Assembly (NCBI RefSeq): GCF_037392515.1
Contig: NC_090285.1
Location: forward strand, 4,653,501-4,717,500
Direction: 5' to 3'
Source: Haliotis asinina
Taxonomy: Eukaryota > Mollusca > Gastropoda > Lepetellida > Haliotidae
DNA: 64,000 nucleotides
Made by a program: the position numbers and the translations under genes. This document shows, piece after piece, positions 21,304-32,440 of the stretch (the stretch's first letter is position 1; every line of letters starts with the position of its first letter). A model generated the notes under the pieces. The model was not told where the DNA came from. It saw nothing but the letters and a program-made list of their open reading frames with translations, and did not search any database.

Positions 21304-22219
21304 GGGTACACATATGAATCCAGAGTTTCTCGTGCATAGCCGATGTAACTACAGGACGTTCATTTTTTCACGTGTGAACAATGTACTTTGTTTCTGTGAT
21401 AGTATCATAATGACATGTGATCCAGTCGTCTAAGTTGCAACTATTCGCGGTGTAGAGTTGCGTCCCTTGAGCACACCTATGAAACCTATGAGTTTTGTTT
21501 CGGATCCTGGTTTGTCATAAGTTCGTCTGCACTTATAGGTTTATCGCCACCACGTTTCTTTCACCACAATGGTAAAGTCTGAGTGCTCCTACACTGATCT
21601 AACGACGTGATGTAAGCGGAATACTGTTAAAAGCGGCTTTAACTAATTAGCTCATAACTCAATTTTCCCCTGAACCTTAGCTGCAGTGTGCTGTGCAGCT
21701 TTACACAGGTTATACACTCTACAAGACCCGTATTTTTGTCATGATTCCTAACTCTCCTTGGAAGGAGCCACTCCACCCCACTGGGCGCCCAAGTTGGCAA
21801 TCAGCTCATTTAGTGGGTATAACCTGTCAGGGGCATTGTGGGTATTTGGTTCAGCGGAGGTCAGAAGGTAGCAGAGGGGGAAGGGAATAAAGTTAGTTAT
21901 AATAGTACTATAGTAATAGTCCGCTTATATGGAGCTCATATCCAGGCACATTGAGTGCTCATGGCACAATGTAAATTACTAACCTCCAGTAAAAGGACGC
22001 TATCATACTTCCAAATGCTTCTTCAGCTCACTGGGGATCATACAGCTATGCTGTCTGGTAGACACAATGAACTGAACACACAGTACCAGCATATGCCCAC
22101 GGGCACCCATTTTACAGCTGGGTGAACTAAGACAATGTGGATCTTAAAACCTCGTCTAAGAATGCTACGCAAGTGTGACCACCTTCGGACCTGAACCTAG
22201 GTGCCTCCACCAGGGAGCA
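21304..22219. other. Noncoding unit sequence after the LINE
   Basis: Aligns with 40,405-41,319 of unit 2 at a few percent difference by eye. It contains the host repeat GTGTGAACAATGTACTTTG, also seen at 7,860, 28,355 and 53,175. No gene. Confidence 0.6.
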
Positions 22220-22487
22220 GACCCGTGAAGGTCAGGGGTAGAATAGGTCCTCTGCAACCCATGCTTGCAACAAAGGGCGACTATGCTTGTCGTAAGAGGC
22301 GACAAACGGGATTGAGTGGTAAGGCTCGCTGACTTGATTGACACGTCATCGGTTCCCAGTTCCGAAGGTCGATGCTCATGCTATTGATCACCGAAATGTC
22401 TGGTCTTACTCTTGATTATTTACAGACCGTCGCCATATAGTTGGAATATTGCTGAGTGCGGCGTATAAAGAAACGCATTCATTGACA
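22220..22487 (+). repeat. SINE S3, near full length
   Basis: Begins ACCCGTGAAGGTCAGGGGTA, contains GCTTGTCGTAAGAGGCGACA near 22,300, and ends TTGGAATATTGCTGAGTGCG followed by a decayed ACTC-type tail. Its first part matches the 5' leader of the I-like LINE (47,763-47,830) and its last part matches that LINE's 3' end (41,751-41,815). The paralogue is at 41,320-41,578. Confidence 0.75.
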
Positions 22488-23236
22488 CTACGATACTCAA
22501 GTGATACTATGATACTTAAACTTTCATATGTATCGCGACAGGGTATGGATTTGACTACAGCAATGAAATACCCACATTCAAATTGACTCGTGTTCATAAA
22601 AAATTCCAAGAAAGACTGGACTTAATGCTACTTATTCGATACATAGTTGTAATTCTTGAAGTGGATTAACGGTCTGAAGTGGTCCTGTGTAGGTTGCATT
22701 TACATGACATAATAAAATCTGTTCATGTTAACATGTAGAGGTCAACACTGTAACACATTTTTGTACACAAGCACAACCCTAACACTGTGAAAGACTTGGG
22801 CTTTGAAAGAATTCTGAATTATAGACGTTTTTAGGCTCATTTTGAGAAACAGTGCCCCTGTAAAGAAAGTGGCACTTGTACGTCTGTTGGTCTCAACCGG
22901 AAAGCCTGAAAAGGAAGACTTGTTAAAACAGTCCTCCCTGAATGGGGTACGTTTCCACTTATGTCGTAATATGATCAGTTCCGAGGAGAAATTCACGAAA
23001 GATTCGGCTTCAGAAAGCATTATGCCTTGTAAGTGTATAACCGATCGAAAGCTTCATTTCATCGTTCCCTGAATACTTAGATAGGTGCTCTTGATATCAA
23101 CCACTGGGTTGTTTGGTCGAGACGACGTTATTCAAAGACATTTGGAAAATTTCGATACCAGGGAAACAAGTACATCAGTGTCCAAGGTGTCGTTGGAGCG
23201 AAGTTGTATTTCTCAGAAGCAAGCAAACTCATTAGT
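22488..23236. other. Noncoding, conserved with unit 2 up to about 22,985
   Basis: Contains the empty site for the I-like LINE (TGTAATTCTTGAAGTGG near 22,650-22,666). No gene. Confidence 0.55.
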
Positions 23237-23380
23237 GTATGAGCGAGTTGGGTTTTACGCCGCCTTTAGCAATATTCCAGCTATATTATGGCGGGAGACA
23301 CCAGAAATGAATCGAAACGTGGCCTCCGACATGACAAGCGAATGCCTTAACCACAGGGCTACCACGCCGCCCCGACGATC
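23237..23380 (-). repeat. tRNA-derived SINE (family S4)
   Basis: On the minus strand an A-box-like GTAGCCCTGTGGTTAAGGC and a B-box-like GTTTCGATTC are followed by the tail GCTGGAATATTGCTAAAGGC and GGCGTAAAACCCAACTCGCTC. The tail resembles the I-like LINE 3' end. Confidence 0.75.
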
Positions 23381-24509
23381 TCATTAAGAGACGGCAACCT
23401 ATTATTGTTATATAAAAACAATATTCATGATCATTCGCCATGACACTATTATGAGAGACTCTTATCTTTTCCAAGGTAAATTCCGATAAGACGTTTCACG
23501 CTAATGTTTTATTTACTGACCTCTGAGCAGTGCAACGTCAGCACAGGGGTTTTGTGTCTAGCTACAGTGCATTCATTGACTTGACTGGCGGGGGCCAGTG
23601 TGTCACAATGCTCGGTGCAGAGATGTAACTACTCACACATCCGTGGCGGGTAATCAAAAGCCATCAGTGCAGCACATATGAATTACTCCATCCGCATGAG
23701 ATGTCTGTGTTATTCTACCACATAACAGATTCAAATGGATGGACCTTATTGTACGGTCTATTTTGGAAATGTCTCTTCAGTTTTATGCGTAACCAAATTG
23801 AGTTTTCCAGAAGGCTGTATCGAATGATTATCATACCATGGTTTGTGGGGCAGGAGGAAAAAACAACCATTGTACAACATTCCGGTTGATGCTTGCAGAA
23901 ATAGATGACAGTTTGTGAAAACGACTACACAAGAGAAACCTGTTTTACATGGCTAACGTCGAAGATGAAACTGATCATTGAGGTATAACTGTGTTCCAAA
24001 TGTCATGTTCAATGCTGATTTTGGTAGGACAACTGTTCCAATGAATGAGAAAGTTCGAATTCTAATCCTATATCCTGCTTAGGTTAGTTGTGTCTAGGTG
24101 AATTGCTCCCTTTTGTGAAATCGGTTACCACATGTTACGGTCAGATTGTGAAACCAGCGCCAGTCATTTCATGTCATTTTGTGTAACAACAACCAATATA
24201 CAGGGATTGTCTGGTGTGGTTGCTTTCGACATTGCAAGTGTCAAAGTGTCAGAGTGACGCAAAATGGCTGGCCCTCATAGTCATTTCAAGAAATTACTGA
24301 TTTCACAATCTGACTCAACTAGTATAATATCAAGAGTGCGTTCTCAGTATGATAAAACAGGTCGTTTAAATAAGTCGGTGTTAAATTACAGGTTATACAC
24401 AGAATAGGCTATTTTCCGAGTGTGTTTTATATTGTCTTTGTCGTTGTATACAACACATTGGTTGTAATCTACTTGAAAAAGAAAGTAGTTGTAGCTGTGC
24501 ATTTAGTAT
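23381..24509. other. No recognised feature
   Basis: No supported ORF or clear repeat. This stretch is absent from unit 2. Confidence 0.4.
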
Positions 24510-24680
24510 GGTGGCTGAATAGGGCCTTAAATTTTGTAGGCGAGAAAACAATATCGCGAGACGAGAAAGCGATAATACGAGACCTGACAGCGATAATGTG
24601 AGACGCGAAAGTGACAACGCGAGACGAGAAAGCGATATCATTGAATGAGAAAGTGATAGAGCGAGAGAGCGATATTACGC
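24510..24680. repeat. Degenerate GAGAAAGCGATA-type repeats with an inverted arm
   Basis: GGTGGCTGAATAGGGCC (24,510-24,526) is followed by degenerate repeats of GCGAGACGAGAAAGCGATA. The reverse arrangement, repeats then GGCCCTAATCAGCCACC, ends unit 1 at 28,000-28,229. Confidence 0.6.
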
Positions 24681-25143
24681 ACAATTGAGTCCTGTCTGGG
24701 CATGATTGACTACAAACTGGAACTCAATCGCCATTCGTAGTTCCTCAGTGCTATTAAATGGTTTTTAGTAATGTTCTTGTTGGTGAATGGCATTGTTTAA
24801 CTTGACGTTTAGAAAATATCTGAGATAGATGTAGACTTTCCTTTGGCATACTATTTGAAAGTGTACAATAGTCATATCGTAAAATACCGGAAACATACAT
24901 TTTGTGAAGTGACTAAAGGAGTTAAATATTTGATGCCATCACTGAATTGGAATTGTCTTAACCAGCTTAATGACACCAAACAATTCAAAATATGATATGT
25001 TACCAATGTGTCGGAAGTGGGAGATGAAAGAGAGGGACAAATCACAAAATGGCATTGTGATAGCACTGACGCAGTCTAATACAGTATATTCAACCACATT
25101 CAAGCCATCATCCTAAAATAAAATCACCGCAACAACCGTCATT

Positions 25144-25195
25144 AAGTGAGTGAGTTGCGATTTATGTTGCTCTTAGCAATAATCCAGCAAATTGG
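25144..25195 (-). repeat. Short truncated SINE/LINE tail
   Basis: GTGAGTGAGTTGCGATTTATG and GCTCTTAGCAATAATCCAGC match, in reverse, the shared S4/S3/I-like LINE tail. It is a 5'-truncated scrap. Confidence 0.5.
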
Positions 25196-25334
25196 AATCA
25201 TTTATGTTTATGTCACTTTATTGTATTTCATGGTTATCAACAATACAGCTCTACTTTCTCTGAGTTATTGAAGATGATAAAATTTATTAACTGACGGTAT
25301 TCACCTATATGAACCCAAATCGCTCCAAGCCAAA

Positions 25335-25781
25335 TGTCACGAGTGTGTATTTTCTGTATATTTGTTATTAATTAAGTAATAATTATTATTGGGTCACAAC
25401 ATTTAGTGTTTTGATTAATAACTATGATGGGTCACATTTCGTTTTAATAGATGGTCAATACTTTAGGATTCTGGTTTTCCGGAATTTATCTGCTCCTAGT
25501 TTTCTATGTGTTTACTTCCGGGAGGCTTATTCTAGGGCATTCTACAGTGCTGACCATGTTCGTAAGTAACGCCTGAATCTACATTATCTCCTGTCAGACC
25601 GATCGCTGTGTTTACATTGTGCATTGCTGACTCTAAGATTGTGGTGAGTTTGCTATATTATATTTTGTGACCCATTGCCTTAGATTTTGTCTCATTTGTA
25701 TTGAATTTGTAATTGACTTGTGACTTTCTATACCTTGCTCTCATTGCATAATAATACATTATTTGAACATTTATGACTTGT
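25335..25781 (+). repeat. Partial solo LTR, orientation opposite to the copies at 48-50 kb
   Basis: Begins TGTCACGAGTGTGTATTTTC and runs collinearly with the reverse complement of 49,307-49,968 until TTTATGACTTGT. It is a fossil LTR fragment, incomplete at its far end. Confidence 0.75.
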
Positions 25782-25802
25782 GACAGTAAAACACCTTGGT
25801 AC

Positions 25803-26114
25803 CTAAATGTAGAAACAGAACCATTCCACAGTCAGTGGTCTAATCTTGGCAAATGAAAGGATGCAGTCAAACATCCGTCCAATCAAAGCTGAAACTAGTA
25901 CGCAGGTAAACGCTGGTAAAACTGACCATAGTGAACTTCGAGTGGCATTTAGGAGTTGGTGTGTTGGACAATGAGGAAAGTTCTGTGGATATGCAGCTTC
26001 TTTATTATAATATAAGCGACGTTTGAGCATTTGAACAGGCCAACTGGATATGCCACTATACAAATGTCTAGTATAAGTTTTGGTGTAGACAGTCTTCAAA
26101 TACGAGATGTACAA
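25803..26114 (-). CDS. Unknown ORF conserved between units 1 and 2
   Basis: A 103-residue frame with no recognised family. A closely matching frame lies at 50,013-50,348 and differs at only a few residues over about 95. The central part has a hydrophobic stretch (LPAFTCVLVSALIG). Low divergence could reflect recent duplication rather than selection. No splice sites, RBS-like context or homology support it as a gene. Confidence 0.15.
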   Translation of the reverse strand: MYISYLKTVYTKTYTRHLYSGISSWPVQMLKRRLYYNKEAAYPQNFPHCPTHQLLNATRSSLWSVLPAFTCVLVSALIGRMFDCILSFAKIRPLTVEWFCFYI

Positions 26115-27209
26115 TACTTAAGGAAAGGTTTATATGCATGAGTAAAGTTTGTTCAGTAAGATGATTGATGTTTACTCATTAACAATGATGCACGATGAAG
26201 CCAACTCTTTGCTCTGTATCACGTTTATCTCATATCATACATATCATCACTAAAAGTATGTTATGAATATATCACTGAGACAGTTTAAGTGGCATTTATA
26301 CGTCGAGAGTTGATGTGTAAAACATATTTGACCGCCATTGTAACATATACAAACACTGATTTGCCTATCTCTATATACATGTAGTATATATATCGTGGTC
26401 GTGTAGGATTTGATCAGCTGATTGGTTACACGTGCATCCAAATAACCTTTTTTAGTCTGTAACATTTTCGTTGTCAGACGAGGACTTGAAACTCGTTCAG
26501 TATATGTAATTATCTACCTATATCATCTTGCTTATGATTTGGTCAACCCGTGTCAAAACGATTCAAATTTAAAAGAAACAATAGGTGACATTCACTGGGT
26601 TGCAGACGAATAAATCCTCCTTCACATCTACAAAACACTTATCATGTTTACACTGGGCTGCGTCGCACCCCTTCTCTATACCCTGTCAATGATGATTTAC
26701 TACACTCCCAACAATATAAAGCCCTAAAAATAGTAAAAGGCGCAAAAACTCCCGACTTTTTCTTTGATATTTCTTCATCTAATATTCATTAATACACCCC
26801 TATCAATATGCCAGTTTCACAGTTTACAGGAGTTTCATGATATAGTGCTTTATTCCCAAAGTGATGATTATATTACGTTTTTGTTTAACTCACCTACCAC
26901 GTCGATGAATTGTGGCACTGTCTCAAGCGTATAGTCTGGAGATAGGGAGGGACAGTTTGTTTAAGTATTACCTTACGTACAACAGTATTATGGACAACAT
27001 TAACAATATTATGTGGAACAATACATTTTACCACATATTTGTAGAAGTATATATGTTTGAAATATGTACTGATAAAAGGTACTGATGAAAGGTACAGGGT
27101 GTATAACATTCCATCACTGAAACAGTGAAGCCCAACGTCGAGAGAGACTATGATAGAGGATTTTGCCAACGTTAACACCGCACTCGGCACAATTTCACCT
27201 GTGTGGCAG
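26115..27209. other. Noncoding, conserved with 50,340-51,320
   Basis: Aligned with unit 2 and with no gene. It contains degraded, LINE-like wording only (GGTGACATTCACTGGGTTGC near 26,585). Confidence 0.45.
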
Positions 27210-27360
27210 CGTCCTCTAAATAATCGAGTATGAACAAGACAATCCAGTGATCAACATCATGAGCATCGATGTACGTGATTGGGTTACGATGACATGTGTC
27301 AACGAGCCTGGCCACCCGATCCTGTTGGTCACTTTGTTACCGCAGTAACACGGGGAGTGG
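27210..27360 (-). repeat. SINE S3, partial, inverted
   Basis: AATAATCGAGTATGAACAAG, CAATCCAGTGATCAACATCA and ATGACATGTGTCAACGAGCC are internal S3 words. The paralogue is at 51,325-51,450. Confidence 0.65.
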
Positions 27361-27999
27361 GGAATGTACTGGTTAAGGCTTTGTGGGGTATTGTCTCATT
27401 TTCTGATACTCGTCTTTAAGGCGGGACGGCAAGTGTGTATCTTTAGCCCAAGGAATAAAAAGTACTAATAACATACCTAATGTGAAATACTTCTGTATTT
27501 GTGGAACAGGATATTACGGAGTAAATTCTTATTCCTTTACCAGGTGTATGTAGAAACTAGGAAAAGCTATATACGAACATTTCAAATAATGGTGCTAAGA
27601 CTGCAGTTAATTAGCACTAAATTGGTGGGGTGGATGGGCAAATGGAAAGCAGGGATTGTTCATCCAGGCATTAAAGATGAGATAACAATGGTGGTATTTA
27701 ACAAGGGAAATGACAAGAAAGAAATGTAAGCCAGGAATTAATTCAGGCATAATTAGTGTTTTAACAATAATGATTATTATCCTTTTCACAGGCTTTTAAA
27801 AACACTCATTCATTTCAACTGAAACACTAACGGTTTCTGAAGTTTTTGTTGGAGTATTGTCTGGACAATTTACAAGTTATTACAAAAATGCCACAGCATA
27901 TGCATTTTGTGTCTGTGCGACTAGAACAAATGGTGATTGAGCTTGCTGTTGGATTAAGTCAACGACATGTGCAAACAGGGCAGAATTAAGGTGAATATC
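27361..27999. other. Noncoding, conserved with 51,451-52,100
   Basis: Aligns with unit 2. No gene recognised. Confidence 0.45.
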
Positions 28000-28229
28000 G
28001 TTTTCTCTCTTTATTGCTCTATCACTTTCTCGACTGTCTGTGTCGCTTTCTCGCTCTATCGCTTTCTCGCCATATTATATCGCTTGCTTGCCTTGTTATA
28101 TCGCTTTCTCGCCGGTTATATCGTTTTCTCGCTCTGTCACGTTATCGCTTTCTCGTCTTGTGATCTCGCCCTCTTGCTTTCTCGCCTCCAAATTTTAAGG
28201 CGAGAAAGCAGTGGCCCTAATCAGCCACC
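28000..28229. repeat. Degenerate TATCGCTTTCTCGC repeats and inverted arm, end of unit 1
   Basis: About ten degenerate copies built on TATCGCTTTCTCGCC, then GGCCCTAATCAGCCACC (28,213-28,229). Paralogue at 52,100-52,310. Confidence 0.7.
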
Positions 28230-28445
28230 ATAAGTTAGTTCCCAGATCATATCTTCACCTCGTGAACACCTCTCCTTCACACCCTCTTCAATACAGACTG
28301 TTGTCCCTGTGTATACCCTATGTCTCTCGCTGCAAAATGTAGGTCACAACAGCGTGTGAACAACATGTATACTTTGTTTCTGTGATAGAATCATAATCAG
28401 ACGTGGTCCAGTCCAATACTCGGCGTAAATTTGTGTCTCTCTTGT

Positions 28446-28602
28446 TTAGGTGCCTGACTGTTAGGATGTGGGTTCGAATCCTAAATAGGACTCAACTCCA
28501 GAAAAAGTGACAGAATTACTTTTGTACTTTCCTAAGAAAGTGTAATTCAAAATATAACATATGCTACATTTGTCCACTTTCTAAATGGCATTTTGTGATC
28601 AT
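28446..28602 (+). repeat. tRNA-derived SINE (S1), 5'-truncated
   Basis: B box GGGTTCGAATCC near 28,470. The body and tail are as in the 8,172 copy. Confidence 0.75.
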
Positions 28603-28689
28603 AGCCTTCGGCCGTGGGAGCCGTGCCAATTTACACTCATCAGAGGGGTACACATAGTCCGCAGTCTTGACTGCCAGTTGTCCGACCTT

Positions 28690-28899
28690 CATTTTTGTGT
28701 AAGTTTTGGGGGTTGAGTGGGTCAGGTGGCTGACTTTGCATGCTAACGATTTCATGCCTGACTCGGAGAGAGTGGGTTCGAATCCCGTAGGAGGCTCGAC
28801 ACAAAAAAGATTAGACTGTGCACTTTACTAAGAAAGTGTTATCCTAAATGGAACATATGTTACATTTGACCACTTTCTAAATGGCATTGTGTAATCATA
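28690..28899 (+). repeat. tRNA-derived SINE (S1)
   Basis: Head GGGTCAGGTGGCTGACTTTG, B box GGGTTCGAATCCC near 28,774 and tail ending CATTGTGTAATCATA. Its 3' part is duplicated inside the satellite at 29,521-29,671. Confidence 0.8.
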
Positions 28900-28922
28900 G
28901 AAATGGTAGGCTGGTTTGTTCA

Positions 28923-29519
28923 GTAATGATCAACAGTCGTAAGTCTGTGTTAAAGTATGGGAGTAATGATCAACAGTCGTAAGTCTGTGTTAAAGTATGG
29001 GAGTGATGATCAACAGTCGTAAGTCTGTGTTAAAGTATGGGAGTGATGATCAACAGTCGCAAGTCTGTGTTAAAGTATGGGAGTAATGATCAACAGTCGT
29101 AAGTCTATGTTAAAGTATGGGAGTAATGAGCAACAGTCGTAAGTCTGTGTTAAAGTATGGGAGTGATGATCAACAGTCGTAAGTCTGTGTTAAAGTATGG
29201 GAGTGATGATCAACCGTCGTAAGTCTGTGCTAAAGTATGGGAGTAATGAGCAACAGTCGTAAGTCTATGTTAAAGTATGGGAGTGATGATCAACAGTCGT
29301 AAGTCTGTGTTAAAGTATGGGAGTGATGATCAACCGTCGTAAGTCTGTGCTAAAGTATGGGAGTAATGAGCAACAGTCGTAAGTCTATGTTAAAGTATGG
29401 GAGTAATGATCAACAGTCGTAAGTCTGTGTTAAAGTATGGGAGTAATGATCAACAGTCGTAAGTCTGTGTTAAAGTATGGGAGTAATGATCAACAGTCGT
29501 AAGTCTGTGTTAAAGTATA
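28923..29519 (+). repeat. 40-bp satellite, array 1
   Basis: About 15 copies of a 40-bp unit that reads AGTAATGATCAACAGTCGTA then AGTCTGTGTTAAAGTATGGG. A three-unit (120-bp) variant block with AACCGTCG and GTGCTAAAG recurs at about 29,210 and about 29,330. Confidence 0.97.
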
Positions 29520-29520
29520 G

Positions 29521-29697
29521 GATTTCATGCCTGACTCGGAGAGAGTGGGTTCGAATCCCGTAGGAGGCTCGACACAAAAAAGATTAGACTGTGCACTTTA
29601 CTAAGAAAGTGTTATCCTAAATAGAACATATGTTACATTTGACCACTTTCTAAATGGCATTGTGTAATCATAGAAATGGTAGGCTGGTTTGTTCAGT
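29521..29697 (+). repeat. S1 SINE 3' part embedded between two satellite arrays
   Basis: Near-identical copy of 28,748-28,922, running from the SINE B-box region into the first satellite bases. It shows that SINE and satellite were duplicated together. Confidence 0.9.
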
Positions 29698-31945
29698 AAG
29701 GATCAACAGTCGTAAGTCTGTGTTAAAGTATGGGAGTAATGATCAACAGTCGTAAGTCTGTGTTAAAGTATGGGAGTGATGATCAACAGTCGTAAGTCTG
29801 TGTTAAAGTATGGGAGTGATGATCAACAGTCGTAAGTCTGTGTTAAAGTATGGGAGTAATGATCAACAGTCGTAAGTCTATGTTAAAGTACGGGAGTAAT
29901 GATCAACAGTCGTAAGTCTGTGTTAAAGTATGGGAGTGATGATCAACAGTCGTAAGTCTGTGTTAAAGTATGGGAGTAATGATCAACAGTCGTAAGTCTG
30001 TGTTAAAGTATGGGAGTGATGATCAACAGTCGTAAGTCTGTGTTAAAGTATGGGAGTGATGATCAACCGTCGTAAGTCTGTGCTAAAGTATGGGAGTAAT
30101 GAGCAACAGTCGTAAGTCTATGTTAAAGTATGGGAGTAATGATCAACAGTCGTAAGTCTGTGTTAAAGTATGGGAGTAATGATCAACAGTCGTAAGTCTA
30201 TGTTAAAGCATGGGAGTAATGATCAACAGTCGTAAGTCTGTGTTAAAATATGGGAGCAATGATCAACAGTCGTAAGTCTATGTTAAAGTATGGGAGTAAT
30301 GATCAACAGTCGTAAGTCTGTGTTAAAGTATGGGAGTGATGATCAACAGTCGTAAGTCTGTGTTAAAGTATGGGAGTAATGATCAACAGTCGTAAGTCTA
30401 TGTTAAAGTATGGGAGTAATGATGAACAGTCGTATGTCTATGTTAAAGTATGGGAGTAATGATGAACAGTCGTAAGTCTATGTTAAAGTATGGGAGTAAT
30501 GATCAACAGTCATAAGTCTGAGTTAAAGTATGGGAGTAATGATGAACAGTCGTAAGTCTATGTTAAAGTATGGGAGTAATGATCAACAGTCGTAAGTCTG
30601 TGTTAAAGTATGGGAGTAATGATCAACAGTCGTAAGTCTATGTTAAAGCATGGGAGTAATGATCAACAGTCGTAAGTCTGTGTTAAAATATGGGAGCAAT
30701 GATCAACAGTCGTAAGTCTATGTTAAAGTATGGGAGTAATGATCAACAGTCGTAAGTCTGTGTTAAAGTATGGGAGTAATGATCAACAGTCGTAAGTCTA
30801 TGTTAAAGTATGGGAGTAATGATGAACAGTCGTAAGTCTATGTTGAAGTATGGGAGTAATGATGAACAGTCGTAAGTCTATGTTAAAGTATGGGAGTAAT
30901 GATCAACAGTCATAAGTCTGAGTTAAAGTATGGGAGTAATGATGAACAGTCGTAAGTCTATGTTAAAGTATGGGAGTAATGATGAACAGTCGTAAGTCTA
31001 TGTTAAAGTATGGGAGTAATGATGAACAGTCGTAAGTCTATGTTAAAGTATGGGAGTAATGATGAACAGTCGTAAGTCTGTGTTGAAGTATGGGAGTAAT
31101 GATGAACAGTCGTAAGTCTGTGTTAAAGTATGGGAGTAATGATCAACAGTCACAAGTCTATGTTAAAGTATGGGAGTAATGATCAACAGTCACAAGTCTA
31201 TGTTAAAGTATGGGAGTAATGATGAACAGTCGTAAGTCTATGTTAAAGTATGGGAGTAATGATGAACAGTCATAAGTCTATGTTAAAGTATGGGAGTAAT
31301 GATGAACAGTCGTAAGTCTATGTTGAAGTATGGGAGTAATGATCAACAGTCGTAAGTCTATGTTAAAGTATGGGAGTAATGATCAACAGTCGTATGTCTG
31401 TGTTAAAGTATGGGAGTAATGATCAACAGTCACAAGTCTATGTTAAAGTATGGGAGTAATGATCAACAGTCGTAAGTCTATGTTGAAGTATGGGAGTAAT
31501 GATCAACAGTCGTAAGTCTATGTTAAAGTATGGGAGTAATGATCAACAGTCGTAAGTCTGTGCTAAAGTATGGGAGTAATGATCAACAGTCGTAAGTCTG
31601 TGTTAAAGTATGGGAGTAATGATCAACAGTCACAAGTCTATGTTAAAGTATGGGAGTAATGATCAACAGTCACAAGTCTATGTTAAAGTATGGGAGTAAT
31701 GATCAACAGTCATATGTGTGTGTTAAAGTATGGGAGTAATGATCAACAGTCGTAAGTCTGTGTTAAAGTATGGGAGTAATGATCAACAGTCGTAAGTCTG
31801 TGTTAAAGTATGGGAGTAATGATCAACAGTCATAAGTCTATGTTAAAGTGTGGGAGTGATGATCAACAGTCATAAGTCTTTGTTAGAATTTGGGAGTAAT
31901 GATCAACAGTCATAAGTCAATGTCGAAATATGGGAGGTACACTGA
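29698..31945 (+). repeat. 40-bp satellite, array 2
   Basis: About 56 copies of the 40-bp unit. Variant positions include GATCAAC/GATGAAC, GTCTG/GTCTA and CGTAAG/CACAAG. Rare variants AAAGCATGGG (30,207 and 30,647) and AAAATATGGGAGC (30,244 and 30,684) are each 440 bp apart, which is an 11-unit higher-order repeat. Copies decay towards the right end, where the ancestral SINE-tail sequence resumes near 31,945. Confidence 0.97.
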
Positions 31946-32324
31946 CCTTAGCGCTACGACAGTCGTAAGTCTATGTTAAAGTATAGGAGTTACGATCATC
32001 TTAGCCGTACAATAGTCGTACGAGGGGATGTCAAAAAGTAGTGAGTCTAAGCTCTACTCTCGATGTCTAATGTTTGTAAAGTCATCATTTAATTGTGATG
32101 GGATCTTTAGCAAAGCCACATCCAAAGTTTCACATATGTGGGAAACACATTGGGTAAAAATATTTGTAAAATAATTGCAGAAAACGAAAACAATATGTCA
32201 TTTGGTACCCCTTGGGTAATGGTATGTCCTCAAGTAATATCATATGAAATATGTTCAGAATGATAAAGAATATATTCCCAGCAGCCAAAGATTTGGATTG
32301 CTTGATTTAGATTGACTGTCATTG

Positions 32325-32440
32325 ACTACACTGCATCATCACCTGTTTACAGTACTATCATCAGTCGCTACAGCACATCATCACTTGGCTACACTACATC
32401 ATTTTGTTACACTACATCATCACTTGGTATACTTTCAGCA
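32325..32440 (+). repeat. 21-bp minisatellite, unit 2
   Basis: About five degenerate copies of the CTACAGCACATCATCACTTG-type unit. Shorter than in unit 1. Confidence 0.75.

Larger units (their letters stand above)
1..28298. repeat. Segmental tandem unit 1
   Basis: First of three tandem units. The opening bases (TGTTGTCCCTGTG...) recur at about 28,299 and about 52,381, and bases 1-322 align with 52,381-52,714. The unit contains P450 copy A, an old LINE remnant, SINEs, a Gypsy-type insertion and a CR1/L2-like LINE. The window may start inside the unit, so its true left edge is not seen. Confidence 0.8.

Noticed and set aside
28923-31945. CRISPR-like array
   Set aside because: Repeats are contiguous 40-mers without unique spacers, in an intron-bearing eukaryotic genome. 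It is a satellite.
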